DNA of 64,000 bases from JAPOVO01 sp026708165 (GTDB taxonomy: Bacteria; Chloroflexota; UBA11872; VXNJ01). A program made the translations under genes and the position numbers. The stretch is taken from the NCBI GenBank assembly GCA_965208775.1, contig OZ242360.1:3175825-3239824 (forward strand), given 5' to 3'. How positions within the stretch are numbered: position 1 is the stretch's first letter; each line of letters opens with the position of its first letter. Below, in pieces: positions 45,726-55,101 of this stretch. Below the pieces are notes generated by a model that saw only the letters and a list, made by a program, of their open reading frames with translations, did no database searches and was not told the origin of the DNA.

Positions 45726-45910
45726 GCTATCGCCCTCTCGTAATAGGCCCAGCCGCGACTAGCCATGAGACTGTTTCCATGAATGATGAGGTCGTTGTCG
45801 GCGCCGGCGGGGTTATGCGAGCGGGTGGCATCGGGAAGGAGCGGACGGTAGGGGACCGTCAGGTGGTGCGCGTAGATGTACTGCTTGCCTTTGAAATCAA
45901 GCGTGGGCAA
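45722..45910 (-). pseudogene. Chimeric remnant: start of a site-specific DNA methyltransferase joined to the end of a MalF-type permease
   Basis: A 62-codon open frame. Its first part, MPTLDFKGKQYIYAHHLTVP with DNDLIIHG, resembles the N-terminus of type III-like DNA-methyltransferases (Mod), which run on to the IIHGDNL and DPPYNTG motifs. Its last part, SRGWAYYERAIA, matches the C-terminus SRRWVYYEGAGA of the intact permease at 48.7 kb, including the 4-base overlap with the next permease. The junction lies near 45765-45770. A deletion or rearrangement has removed the rest of both genes. Confidence 0.7.
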
Positions 45911-46696
45911 ACCGAAGCCCTCCTGCTCCGTTCAGTCCAATCGATAAATGAAGTTAGCACAGACGTCTCGCCGCTCCGGACATCTGGAATCCGCTTCCGT
46001 TGCGAGTGCGGACAGGCCCTTCGACTTCGCTCAGGACAGGCTTTGCCGAAGAGCGAACAGACATGGCCCTTTTACGACGCCCGGACAGGTGACGTTCGTA
46101 CAGTGGTGGGGATTGAATGAGCTGTTCAACCCGGCCGTCGGCTCAAAAGGGGGAGATTTTCGACGGTTCGGGGCGGGCGTCGCGGCGACGCCGTATTGGG
46201 GCGTTCGGCTGGAGCCGGAATCTATTGCATTTCCCAACTTTAGGAGAAATTACTCTGTGAGCCAGTGTAAAAACAAGGGGGGACTTGACGATGGCGAAAC
46301 GTAGTGTAAAGGGGCGTGGGTTCCCGCTCTCGCGGGAATGTCGAGTAGGAGGATCAGAGGCACGTGGCGGTAGTGCACGACTTGGCCGGGCATCGGATGT
46401 GGGACGGATGGATGAGAAATATAGGACGCGGAGTCCGGCATGGGTGGGGACGTGTTCGGCGGTATGTCGGATGCACCCTTCGACCCCTTCGACAGGCTCA
46501 GAGCAGGCAGGCTCAGGACGCACGGGGACACGCTTTGCGGGCGTGACGATAGAGGGCCGGGGCGGAGATTCCTCGACCTCGCTCGGAATGACAGTGACCG
46601 GCGGAATGACGGTCAGGATTGCAAGTTAGGAATAAACTAAGTGACGCGGTGTCAGGCGGTTTGGACTGGCAGGAGACTTCCGAGGGGAATAGCGAC
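45911..46696. repeat. Gene-free island of dispersed short repeats
   Basis: No convincing gene on either strand. It holds several repeat pieces: CTTCGACTTCGCTCAGGACA near 46018, the palindrome TTCCCGC-TCTC-GCGGGAA (46321-46338), CCCTTCGACAGGCTCAG near 46485, and GATTCCTCGACCTCGCTCGG (46567-46586). Related copies occur at 55.1-55.4 kb. Open frames here are artefacts of repeat sequence. The 3' end (46682-46687, GAGGGG) is the binding site of the next gene. Confidence 0.7.
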
Positions 46697-47635
46697 ATGG
46701 CAGGGCTCACCGACGAACAAAAGCGGCACTACGAAGAGCACGGATACGTCTTTCTTCGGCAGTTGTTCACTCCGGCTGAAATTCAGCCGTTCATAGATGA
46801 AATCAAAGACGAGATAACCGAGCAGGGGCAAAGGTATTACGACGCAGGTCGGCTCAGCTCCCTGTACGAAGACCACGGGTTTGGGACCCGCTTCATGAAG
46901 TTGGTCGAAGAATGCGGGGACATATATAACGAACTTGTCGGCTCGGTGCTTATGGGGCCCGCACTGTTCAAGATTCTGAGCAGTCCTCAACTGGTCGATA
47001 TAGCCGAGAACATCGTCGGACCGGAAGTTCAATGCGAAGGACGCCACCGGCTGCGTCCCAAGCTGCCGAACTACGGCGTCGCCGACTACCGATGGCACGA
47101 AGACACGCTCTACCAGGCGCGCCGCATAACGTACGTGCAGAGGCAGTACGGGCTGGGGCCGACCGACGCGCGGCAGAGCGACGTGTATCTCTCTCGCATC
47201 GTCGCGGCCCCGCAGATGGCCGAACCCGGTTTCTGGATTCCGCTCGTGGACGTGGACGAGAACAACGGCTGCCTTAGCCTGCTGCCGGGCGGTCACCACC
47301 ACACGGCGGTCTACGACTGGCAGTGGCGCACGGGCGACTTCGTGCCCGAGCTGGACGGCCTCAAGCCGGTACCGATGCCGATGCAGGTAGGCGACGCCCT
47401 ATTGATCCACCAGCATCTGCCGCACGTCTCGCCGCCGAACCACTCCGACGGCGTCAGGTGGAGCGTCGACATTCGATACCAGGACGCGCGGCTGAGAGTT
47501 AAGTCGGTGCGCGAGCCGGGATTCCTGGCGCGCAGCAAGGAGCGTCCCGAAGAGGTGGTGACCAACCATGCGGGATATGCGCGCATTCGGGCGGCGGTCA
47601 AAGCGTTCGCTCAGGAGACGGGAATCAGACTCTGA
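46697..47635 (+). CDS. Phytanoyl-CoA dioxygenase (PhyH) family oxygenase
   Basis: A 312-residue Fe(II)/2-oxoglutarate oxygenase. Iron ligands H134-E-D136 (YRWHEDTLYQ) and H243 (HLPHVSPPNH), with R254 for 2-oxoglutarate. An insertion of about 30 residues (142-172) separates the HxD strand from the next, longer than in the 18 kb homologue. ATG at 46697 has GAGGGG 9 bases upstream; the open frame to 46619 lies in repeat DNA. It stands between two related ABC operons on the opposite strand. Confidence 0.9.
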   Translation: MAGLTDEQKRHYEEHGYVFLRQLFTPAEIQPFIDEIKDEITEQGQRYYDAGRLSSLYEDHGFGTRFMKLVEECGDIYNELVGSVLMGPALFKILSSPQLVDIAENIVGPEVQCEGRHRLRPKLPNYGVADYRWHEDTLYQARRITYVQRQYGLGPTDARQSDVYLSRIVAAPQMAEPGFWIPLVDVDENNGCLSLLPGGHHHTAVYDWQWRTGDFVPELDGLKPVPMPMQVGDALLIHQHLPHVSPPNHSDGVRWSVDIRYQDARLRVKSVREPGFLARSKERPEEVVTNHAGYARIRAAVKAFAQETGIRL

Positions 47636-47689
47636 ATTTCGCCTGGACCACCACGCCAAGCGCGAATTGACGACGCGCTAGCCGCATAT

Positions 47690-47760
47690 ATTTGGGCATG
47701 CGTCGCGTCCCTGGATGTCGGATCAGGTCCGGCATGACGGGGCAGCTCCCGACGACGCTT
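47690..47760. repeat. Dispersed repeat fragment
   Basis: Between convergent PhyH and permease genes lies a stretch with CCTGGATGTCGGATCAGGTC and CCGGCATGACGG, a short repeat type seen scattered in many genomes of environmental bacteria. It contains no gene. Confidence 0.5.
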
Positions 47761-47780
47761 CGCAAAGTTCGGGCTGGGTT

Positions 47781-48698
47781 TTAGCGTCCGGTCAAGCCCG
47801 TCAGCGCGATTCCTCGGATGAAATAACGCTGCGCCGAGAAGAACAATATCAGCACTGGCAAGAGCATAACCACCGCCGCAGCCATCATCAGGTTCCAGCG
47901 GCCAACGTTTCCATAAGTCTCGGAGAACATGAAGAACCGTAGTCCGAGCGCCAGTGTGCGCCACGTCTCGGCATGAAGGAATATGAGCGGGTGGAGGAAG
48001 TCGTTCCAGTGATGGATGAACGAGAATATGCCCGTAGCCGCCAGCGCCGGCTTCGCCAGCGGCAGGATGATCTGCCAGTAGATGCGCAGATGTGACGCGC
48101 CGTCGACCAAGGCGGCTTCGTCCAGCTCGAGCGGCAGCTGCAACATGAACTGCCGCATCAGGAAAACGTAGAACGCACCGCCGAACGCGCCGCCGCCGAA
48201 CCACCACGGGACTATCAACGGCATGGGCGTGTCGATCCAGTTCAGGTGGTGGAACAGGATGAACGTCGGAACGAGGACGACGATGCCCGGCAGCATCAAC
48301 GTCGCGACCAGGATTCCGAACAACAGGTCGCGCCCAAAGAACTGCAAGCGGGCGAACCCGAATGCGACTATCGAACAGGAGAGGATCGTCCCGAGCGTCG
48401 CCAGCCCCGCAACCAAGAAGCTGTTGATCGTGTACAGGTGGATGCTCGACTCGCCCCATACGTCGATGTAATTGCTCCATACGACCGGCACCGGTATCCA
48501 TTCGGGCGGGAAGACGAACTCACGCCCATAGGGCTTGAGCGAGGTCGAGATCATCCAGAACATCGGCAGCGAGGATATGGCCCCGATCAAGATCAGCACG
48601 ACATAGGTAAGCGCAACCGTAAGCCCGCCCCGCACTCGGTATGCGGTCGAGCGGCGTACCGTGGTCGTAATCAGCTCGGAGCTTGCGCGAACGGTCAC
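47781..48698 (-). CDS. Carbohydrate ABC transporter permease, MalG type
   Basis: A 305-residue membrane permease; close paralogue of the orphan at 44.8 kb. EAA loop LDEAALVDGASHLRIYW and C-terminus RYFIRGIALTGLTGR. GTG at 48698 is chosen because it forms a GTGA overlap with the stop of the MalF-type gene, as in the paralogous copy; the open frame to 48725 only reads back into that gene. Third gene of the binding-protein/MalF/MalG operon. Confidence 0.9.
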   Translation of the reverse strand: MTVRASSELITTTVRRSTAYRVRGGLTVALTYVVLILIGAISSLPMFWMISTSLKPYGREFVFPPEWIPVPVVWSNYIDVWGESSIHLYTINSFLVAGLATLGTILSCSIVAFGFARLQFFGRDLLFGILVATLMLPGIVVLVPTFILFHHLNWIDTPMPLIVPWWFGGGAFGGAFYVFLMRQFMLQLPLELDEAALVDGASHLRIYWQIILPLAKPALAATGIFSFIHHWNDFLHPLIFLHAETWRTLALGLRFFMFSETYGNVGRWNLMMAAAVVMLLPVLILFFSAQRYFIRGIALTGLTGR

Positions 48699-49618
48699 GC
48701 TCCCGCCCCCTCGTAGTAGACCCATCTACGGCTGCCCGCGAAGTTGATGGCGGTAAAGATCAGAATGATTCCAAGAAGGACCCACCCCAGCGCCGACGCG
48801 TAGCCCATCCGGAAATTCTCGAAAGCGTGCCTGTAGAGCCAGAGCACGTAGAACAGGGTGGCGTGCTTGGGGCCTCCGTCCGTCGCGATATAAGCCGAAG
48901 TGAAGACCTGGAAGGACCCGATAATCCCGATCACAAGATTGAAGAATATGACCGGGCTGAGCATTGGCACCGTGACGTGCCAAAACCGGCGGAGGACGCC
49001 CGCGCCGTCAATGGAGGCAGCCTCCTGCAATGCCGTAGGCACTGCCTGGAGACCCGCAAGGAAGATGACCATCTGGGCGCCGACGTGCCACAGGCTCATG
49101 ATGACGAAGGCCGGTTTAGCCATTGTGGGATTAGCCAGCCATCCCAGCTTCGGAAGACCGAACCAACCCAGGATGGCATTGAAGACCCCGAACTCGGGGT
49201 TGTACATGTATACGAACAGGATCACGCTGGCGACCTGGGGGACGACGGTCGGGAGGTAGAAGGTCGTTCGAAAGAGATTGATTCCGCGCAGCTTGAGATT
49301 GAGCAGCAGCGCCATTCCGAGCGCCAGGGCGAGCTGCAAGGGAACCGAGATGAACGTGAAGTAAGCCGTATTGCCGAGCGCGGTGTAGAACAGCCGGTCG
49401 CCGGCCATCTTCGTAAAGTTGCGGGAACCGACGAATTCCGGCGCGCTCAGCAGATCGTAGTCCGTGAACGCCAGAAACGCCGAGTAGAAGACCGGGTAAG
49501 CGCTGAAGACGAGGAAACCAACGATCCAGGGGCTTATGAAGGCGTAACCGCGCAGGTGCTGACGCCAGCGAATGCGTTCGCGCCGCCGGGGTTGATTCAA
49601 AGCTCTAGCGGTGGCCAT
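48695..49618 (-). CDS. Carbohydrate ABC transporter permease, MalF type
   Basis: A 307-residue permease. First hydrophobic segment about 27-47; EAA loop LQEAASIDGAGVLRRFW, then HVTVPMLSPVIFF. Ends SRRWVYYEGAGA, which allows recognition of the 45.7 kb remnant. It overlaps the MalG-type gene by 4 bases. A 281-base gap with a stable hairpin separates it from the binding-protein gene. Confidence 0.9.
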   Translation of the reverse strand: MATARALNQPRRRERIRWRQHLRGYAFISPWIVGFLVFSAYPVFYSAFLAFTDYDLLSAPEFVGSRNFTKMAGDRLFYTALGNTAYFTFISVPLQLALALGMALLLNLKLRGINLFRTTFYLPTVVPQVASVILFVYMYNPEFGVFNAILGWFGLPKLGWLANPTMAKPAFVIMSLWHVGAQMVIFLAGLQAVPTALQEAASIDGAGVLRRFWHVTVPMLSPVIFFNLVIGIIGSFQVFTSAYIATDGGPKHATLFYVLWLYRHAFENFRMGYASALGWVLLGIILIFTAINFAGSRRWVYYEGAGA

Positions 49619-49839
49619 TACTCGCTCCCCATCGTCCGACCCGTGTCACAACTGCCGTCGGAGTTTTGCTCGCGGCTGGTCCGCCACCGTCAACCATTAC
49701 TCAGCCCGTTCCGCGCGATCCGTCGACGCGCGAAGGGCGCCGCAGCGATAAAGCTCATCGCATGTCAAAGCAAATGCTCCGATTCGCGCCATTGCCGTAG
49801 TCTCCCATTCCGAATCCAGCACTAACCACCCGCCCGGCG

Positions 49840-49862
49840 GGCCGGTCGGCTGCCGACCGGCC
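49840..49862 (-). other. Intergenic hairpin between binding-protein and permease genes
   Basis: GGCCGGTCGG and CCGACCGGCC form a perfect 10-base stem around a three-base loop, 38 bases beyond the stop of the minus-strand binding-protein gene. There is no T run, so it is not a classic terminator. It probably protects the upstream message from 3' decay and lowers permease expression. Confidence 0.65.
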
Positions 49863-49899
49863 GGACGAGCGTTAGCGCGTTAGACCGGTTGCGCCTGCC

Positions 49900-51276
49900 T
49901 TAGACGCCTTCCTGGAGAATCTCGTTGATGTTCGGGACGATGGCGTCGAACGCCTCCTTGGCGGTCTTGTCGCCAAGCACCAATTCGTCGTAGGCGGCCA
50001 GCACATAGTCCTTGTTGATCTCCGAGTAGCGCGGCGGGTGGATCATGCCTCGGACCTGCTTGGCGGCGAGCGCGTGCACCTCGGGGTCATCCCAATCGGC
50101 TACCGCGTTGAGCCAAACGTCGCTGGTCGACAGCGACTTCAGGGTCGGGGCGGTGAACTTGACCGCGATCAGCTCCTCGACACCCTTGGTGGTGATGTAC
50201 TTGAGCAGGTCCCAAGCGGGGTCCTGCTTCTCGCTGCCGGCAAAGATACCGAGAGCGTTGGGGCCGTCGCGGTTGAATTCGCCGTGCTCGAAGCTGAACA
50301 TGGGAACGTTGCCCGCGTTGAAGCCGTCGGGAATCTTGGTGGTCGTCCACCGCGAACCCATGTAGATCGCCATGCGGCCGCCAAGGAAGATTCCCTCAAC
50401 CCCACCGGCCGAGCTCTTTGCGAACTCGCGGCTGGGCGTGAGTCCCGCCTTGACCTCGCTCGCCATATACTCCCAAGCCTCTATGGCCTTGGGCTCGGCC
50501 ATAAGCGTCTCGGTCACCTCCGCGTTCCAGAGCTCGCCGCCGAAACCCCAGATCCATACGCAGAAGATCTTGAGGGCCGGCGGCACTTCACGGATGCCCC
50601 AAATCTTGTCGTCGCCTTCGCCGGTCGTGGCCATCTCGGCCATCTGGCGGTACACGTCGAGGGTCCACTCGCCGTTCTGATAGAGCTCCCACGGGTCTCC
50701 AAGACCCAGCGGCTCGATGAGATCCCTGTTGTAGACGAGGATCAACGGACCTGAGTACTGCGGAAGCGCGTAGGTGACGCCCTTCCACTGGTAGAACTGG
50801 ACGATGCCTTCGTAAAAGTCCTCGAAGTCGAACGACTTGTCGGCCTTGATGAAGGGATCGAGCGGGGTAATCGCGTTCTTCTCCGCCAGCGTCGCGTTCG
50901 TCTCGGGGTGGACATAAACGAGATCGGGCTCCGTGCCTCCGGCCAGCGCAGTCAAGATCTTGGCTTGCGCGTCGCCGTGCGGAACCGCCGCGGGCACGAT
51001 GGTCACGTTCGGATTCGCGGCCTGATAAGCCGTGAAGATGTTCTCCCAAGCCGGCTCAGAGATCTCGATCAGCGAATGCCAGACTTCCAGGGAGACGGAC
51101 TGCTGCTGAGGTGGCGCCTCGGTCGCAACCTTCGTCATAACCGGAGCTTCGGTGGCCTTGGCCTCCATGGCTCCGCCTTCTTCTTCTCCACAACCGGCCA
51201 GCGCCGCCAGCGCGGGTATGCCCGCTGCCGCCGCCACTCCCGCGCGGAGAAAATGTCGCCTTGTCAAATTCCTCAT
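49900..51276 (-). CDS. Extracellular solute-binding lipoprotein, family 1 (sugar type)
   Basis: A 458-residue binding protein. N-terminus MRNLTRRHFLRAG is twin-arginine-like with lipobox ALAGC; a short Ala/Glu/Pro linker (about 30-58) replaces the Val/Glu repeat of the other two sugar-binding proteins. The mature domain begins LEVWHSLIE and includes ATTGEGDDKIWGI and MAIYMGSRWT. It heads the operon continued by the MalF and MalG genes at 47.8-49.6 kb. Confidence 0.9.
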   Translation of the reverse strand: MRNLTRRHFLRAGVAAAAGIPALAALAGCGEEEGGAMEAKATEAPVMTKVATEAPPQQQSVSLEVWHSLIEISEPAWENIFTAYQAANPNVTIVPAAVPHGDAQAKILTALAGGTEPDLVYVHPETNATLAEKNAITPLDPFIKADKSFDFEDFYEGIVQFYQWKGVTYALPQYSGPLILVYNRDLIEPLGLGDPWELYQNGEWTLDVYRQMAEMATTGEGDDKIWGIREVPPALKIFCVWIWGFGGELWNAEVTETLMAEPKAIEAWEYMASEVKAGLTPSREFAKSSAGGVEGIFLGGRMAIYMGSRWTTTKIPDGFNAGNVPMFSFEHGEFNRDGPNALGIFAGSEKQDPAWDLLKYITTKGVEELIAVKFTAPTLKSLSTSDVWLNAVADWDDPEVHALAAKQVRGMIHPPRYSEINKDYVLAAYDELVLGDKTAKEAFDAIVPNINEILQEGV

Positions 51277-51797
51277 TGTTCTCTCCTGAATGCTCCTTTT
51301 CTTCCCTATCTGAACCTGAAGGCCAAATGCACAGCTATCAACAACTACCTGTGCCTCACCTCCTCGACGCCCACCGCATCATACCGGCTCATATACTCGC
51401 GCCTGCACGCAAATCAGCTTACACAGGCTACCAGCAGTTCAGACAGATCAGACGATATATCAACGCTGTATAGATTGTCGAGAAGCACGGCCCCTTGCAG
51501 ACCTGTTTAAGCGCCGTGAATGGAGGAACACTCGTTGAGAATCTGCGCTAAACATGGAGCGTGCTCAGCCGTTAGTCGGCAAGGAGACCGTCACGCACCC
51601 GAGCTATGGGACGCGGGTACTCATCAGTTTGATATCGGCGTTGAATCCTGACTCTGCCGTTCTTAGAATCCAGCCGGGGAATTGGCGGTGCCGGTCTATC
51701 GAAACTTCGTAAGTAATGCGCTCATTCATCGTGCGCCATAGATGATCCGGCCCGACGGTCCCCATATCCGTCTCCGATAGCTGCCAGGGAGCCCGTC
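51277..51797. promoter_or_regulatory. Intergenic region between divergent binding-protein and PhyH genes
   Basis: About 520 bases with no convincing gene on either strand. It is A+T-richer around 51300-51480, where promoters for the minus-strand transporter operon should lie. I found no hairpin, tRNA or operator palindrome I would defend. The PhyH gene is preceded by CAGGGAG at 51785-51791. Confidence 0.45.
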
Positions 51798-52631
51798 ATG
51801 TCAGACCAATCGGACCAACACTCCGCCGCTGTGACTGATGTTGAAGGAGCGACGCTACCGGTCTTCAGTCCGGAGTGGAGCGAGGAGATGCGCTGGTTTT
51901 TCGATGTCAACGGCTATTTGCTGATCGAAAACGTGCTGAGCGCAGATGAGATTGAGCGCTACAAGGCGGCGGCGGATCGCGTCATCTCCGAGGCGGGCCG
52001 GTCGCAAGTCATGGGAATGATCGAGGCCGATCCCGCGTTCACGGAGCTGATGGACCACCCGGTGATCTTCCCCATCGCCATCGCGCTGCTGGGGCCGCAC
52101 ATCCAGGTGTTCGGTTCAACGCTGATATCCAACCAGCGGGATAGCAAGTTCGTGCAGGACTGGCACCAGGACGGTCCGATAACGACCAAGTACCGCGACC
52201 TCGCCTACCCCACTCCGCTGGTCCAGTTGCGGTTTGCCTACTTCCTGACGGACTGCCCGGATACGAGTCACGGCGGGCTTTCGATCATTCCGGGATCGCA
52301 CAAGGCCAAAACGCCGATGCCGGACGGCATTTACGAGATGCCGGGAGCGACCGTGCCAATTCTCGGGAAGGCCGGCTCGGTATTCGCGTTCCATAACGCG
52401 CTCTGGCACGGCGGGATGCCCAACCGGACCGACTCGCCGCGCATCACCGCCCACATCATGTACTCACCCGTATGGGTCCGACCGGTCAAGAATCACCGTT
52501 ACCGGGAGGACTTCAAGCGCGGACTGACTCCCGTCCGCCGGCTGCTGCTGGCCGACAACGACGATCCGACCGACGTCTACCGGGCAACGCCCTACGGCTA
52601 TAACGAGGATGGGTCGATACGGTCGGGCTAA
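51798..52631 (+). CDS. Phytanoyl-CoA dioxygenase (PhyH) family oxygenase
   Basis: A 277-residue Fe(II)/2-oxoglutarate oxygenase with H123-Q-D125 (DWHQDGP), distal H204 (ALWHGGMPNR) and R215. GGLSIIPGSHK is the conserved strand pair. The family contains hydroxylases of ectoine, mitomycin and quorum-signal types as well as lipids, so the substrate is open. Two aminotransferase genes follow in the same direction (146- and 42-base gaps), which may point to an amino-compound pathway. Confidence 0.9.
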   Translation: MSDQSDQHSAAVTDVEGATLPVFSPEWSEEMRWFFDVNGYLLIENVLSADEIERYKAAADRVISEAGRSQVMGMIEADPAFTELMDHPVIFPIAIALLGPHIQVFGSTLISNQRDSKFVQDWHQDGPITTKYRDLAYPTPLVQLRFAYFLTDCPDTSHGGLSIIPGSHKAKTPMPDGIYEMPGATVPILGKAGSVFAFHNALWHGGMPNRTDSPRITAHIMYSPVWVRPVKNHRYREDFKRGLTPVRRLLLADNDDPTDVYRATPYGYNEDGSIRSG

Positions 52632-52776
52632 CGTGTCAGTGTATTTCGCTGGGCAGCACGGAGCAGCTACCGCCGTAGCGACTGCTCCCTTGAGTCGCCG
52701 CTTATACTTGCGCCGCTGGTAGCTGGAGGGTCGGGCCGAGGGCTGAACGCAGCACGAAAGCGGGGAGGCAGTGACG

Positions 52777-53745
52777 ATGGTGAGCGGGCGGGTGGCGTAT
52801 CTCAACGGCGCCTTCGTTCCCGAATCCGAAGCGAAGATCACGCTGTTCGATTCGCAGAACCACATGGGCGACATGGTCCACGAGAACACGCGCACCTTCG
52901 GGCACCGTCCTTTCAAGCTCCGCGAGCACATGGAGCGGCTGTACTACTCGATGGCCGCCGTGGAAATAGACTGCGGGCTGACCATCGAGCAGATGGAAGA
53001 GGTCACGCTGGAGCTGCTGAGCCGGAACGAGCACACGCTGGCGCCGGAGGAGGACTGCTTCTTCATCCACGACGTGAGCCGCGGGCCGCACGAGTACTAC
53101 GCGGAGGTGTTTCCGGAGGGCCTGGGGCCGGTGATCGGGATATATCTTTGGCCTCTCACGAGGATCCTCGCCAATCGAGCCAGGCTGTACGACAGCGGCG
53201 TCAATGCCGTGATTCCCCGCCAACGTCATGTGCCGACACGCTTCATCGACCCGAAAGTGAAGAGCCGTTCGCGGCTGCATTACCAGTTGGCGGAGCTCGA
53301 GATGAGGCACTGGGGGCCGGACGCGTGGGCGATCATGCTGGACGAGGACGGATTTCTGACCGAGGGAACGGCGGCTAACTTTCTGCTGGTTAAGGATGGG
53401 ATGCTGCTCTCCCCGGAGCCTCGCAATATCCTGCGGGGCGTAACGCGGCAGACGGTAATCGAGATGGCTGACAAGACCGGCATCAGGTTCGTCGAGAAGA
53501 ACCTAGAGCCTTATGACATCCTGACGGCGGACGAAGCGTTTTTCACTACTACCTCGATCTTCATGATGCCCGCCACCAGATTCAATGGACGGCCGATAGG
53601 GAAGGGCGGCGTGGGGCCGGTCTACCGCCGCCTGGCGAATGCCTTCGTCGAGTCGATAAGCGTGGACTTCATCGAGCAGGCCCGGCTGTGCGCCGAACGG
53701 CTGGGCGTCGATTGGCAAAGCCCTCAACGGGAGCACGGTGACTAG
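52777..53745 (+). CDS. Class IV PLP aminotransferase (branched-chain/D-amino-acid transaminase family)
   Basis: A 322-residue fold-type IV aminotransferase. AYLNGAFVPESEAKI near the N-terminus, the PLP lysine K162 in KVKSRSRLHYQLAELE, EGTAANFLLV and ILRGVTRQTV are in the usual order. The family includes branched-chain and D-amino-acid transaminases and aminodeoxychorismate lyase; the branched-chain group is closest by eye. ATG at 52777 is chosen over a GTG at 52771 since GGGGAGG at 52762-52768 is 8 bases from the ATG. Confidence 0.88.
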   Translation: MVSGRVAYLNGAFVPESEAKITLFDSQNHMGDMVHENTRTFGHRPFKLREHMERLYYSMAAVEIDCGLTIEQMEEVTLELLSRNEHTLAPEEDCFFIHDVSRGPHEYYAEVFPEGLGPVIGIYLWPLTRILANRARLYDSGVNAVIPRQRHVPTRFIDPKVKSRSRLHYQLAELEMRHWGPDAWAIMLDEDGFLTEGTAANFLLVKDGMLLSPEPRNILRGVTRQTVIEMADKTGIRFVEKNLEPYDILTADEAFFTTTSIFMMPATRFNGRPIGKGGVGPVYRRLANAFVESISVDFIEQARLCAERLGVDWQSPQREHGD

Positions 53746-53787
53746 GTCGGGACTCGGACAGGGAGCGTAGCTCGAAAGGAACCTTCG

Positions 53788-55101
53788 TTGAGCAGGTTGG
53801 CGTTGCTGGGTGGAGATAGCGCGGTGTCATTGAAGGAGCCGGTATGGCCTCGAATCGGCGAACCGGAGATCGCCGCGCTGAACGAGGCCATCGAAGCCTC
53901 GCAGACCGACTCGACGTACTTCAATTCGATGAGCGGCGAGGGTCCGGTCGCGGCTTTCGAGGCGAGCATGGAGCGGTACTACCGTCGGGCGCACGCGATA
54001 GCCACGAGCTCCTGCGCGGCGGCGCTGCAAGTGGCGCTGTACGCGGCGGGAGTCGGGGCGGGCGACGAGGTCATCGCGTCTCCGTATACGTGGGGACAGA
54101 CGGTTTCGCCGATCCTTCATCAGCTTGGAGTACCGGTCTTCGCGGACATCGACGAGGACTCGTACTGCATGGACCCGGCGGCCATAGAAGCCGCCATCAC
54201 CGAGCGAACGAAGGCGATCCTGGTGGTGCACATCTTTGGGCATCCGGCGGACATGGACCCGATAATGGAAATCGCGCGGCGGCACGATCTGCCGGTAATC
54301 GAAGACTGCGCGCAGGCGATGGGCGCCAGATACAAAGGCCGGGCGGTTGGGACGCTAGGCGACCTGGCGTGCTTCAGCTTCGGCGACGGCAAGCAGATAA
54401 TCGGCGGCGACGGCGGCTGCGTGCTGACGGACAACGACCTGTTCTACCAGCGGCTGGTGGCAATCGGTTCTCATACCTCGCGACAAGAGCGTGACATCAG
54501 CGATCCGGAGTTAACCCCCTATATCGACAGCCTGACCTACACGTTTCGGATGCACCCCATAGCCGCGGTGATTGTGAACGCGCAGCTCGACTTCCTGGAG
54601 CAGTGGCACCAGGAGCGGCGCGCGAACCATCACCGGCTCAGCGCAGGTCTCGCCGGCATTCCGTGCATCTCGCCGGTATCGGAGGCGGACGGCGTCGAGC
54701 ACTGCTTCCACATCTACGGTCCTTCGTTCGTCTCGGCGGAAGCCCAGGGAGTCAACCGGGAGACCTATGTGGCGGCGATCGAGGCCGAGGGAGTTCCCTT
54801 TTCAATGGGTTACGTGCGCGAGCCTATTTACCTTCGGAAGCGGTTCCAGGACAGGCGCTACTTCTTCGGACAAGGTATGCCGTGGGCGGCGCATCCCGGT
54901 TCCGGGGACCTATACAAGAGGGGCGATTGTCCGGTCGCCGAGAGACGCTGCGCCGAGACCGAACTGCAAGTCAAATGGTCTTCCTCGCTCCGGGGCGATC
55001 AATCGGCGCTGGTCGATCAATACGTGGACGCTTTCGGGAAGGTAGCCGAAAACCTGGACGAGCTAAGGGAGTGGCAGGAGCAGCGGGCGGGCGCGGCGTA
55101 G
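53788..55101 (+). CDS. DegT/DnrJ/EryC1/StrS family aminotransferase
   Basis: A 437-residue PLP enzyme of the sugar-aminotransferase group. GEGPVAAFEASMERYY, SSCAAALQVALYAAGVGAGD, VIEDCAQAMGARYKG and the PLP lysine K202 in SFGDGKQIIGGDGG are diagnostic. Usual role: transamination of a keto-sugar or cyclitol. TTG start. Its last 131 bases are overlapped on the other strand by read-through of the serine recombinase frame, so it is the last host gene before the mobile element. Confidence 0.9.
   Translation: MSRLALLGGDSAVSLKEPVWPRIGEPEIAALNEAIEASQTDSTYFNSMSGEGPVAAFEASMERYYRRAHAIATSSCAAALQVALYAAGVGAGDEVIASPYTWGQTVSPILHQLGVPVFADIDEDSYCMDPAAIEAAITERTKAILVVHIFGHPADMDPIMEIARRHDLPVIEDCAQAMGARYKGRAVGTLGDLACFSFGDGKQIIGGDGGCVLTDNDLFYQRLVAIGSHTSRQERDISDPELTPYIDSLTYTFRMHPIAAVIVNAQLDFLEQWHQERRANHHRLSAGLAGIPCISPVSEADGVEHCFHIYGPSFVSAEAQGVNRETYVAAIEAEGVPFSMGYVREPIYLRKRFQDRRYFFGQGMPWAAHPGSGDLYKRGDCPVAERRCAETELQVKWSSSLRGDQSALVDQYVDAFGKVAENLDELREWQEQRAGAA

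Noticed and set aside
46143..46531. Overlapping minus-strand frames of 93-126 codons in the gene-free island
   Set aside because: Their sequence is that of the dispersed repeats, with no start signals and no domains.
45911..46696. CRISPR array in the repeat island
   Set aside because: Repeats differ in type and spacing; there are no regular repeat-spacer units and no cas genes.
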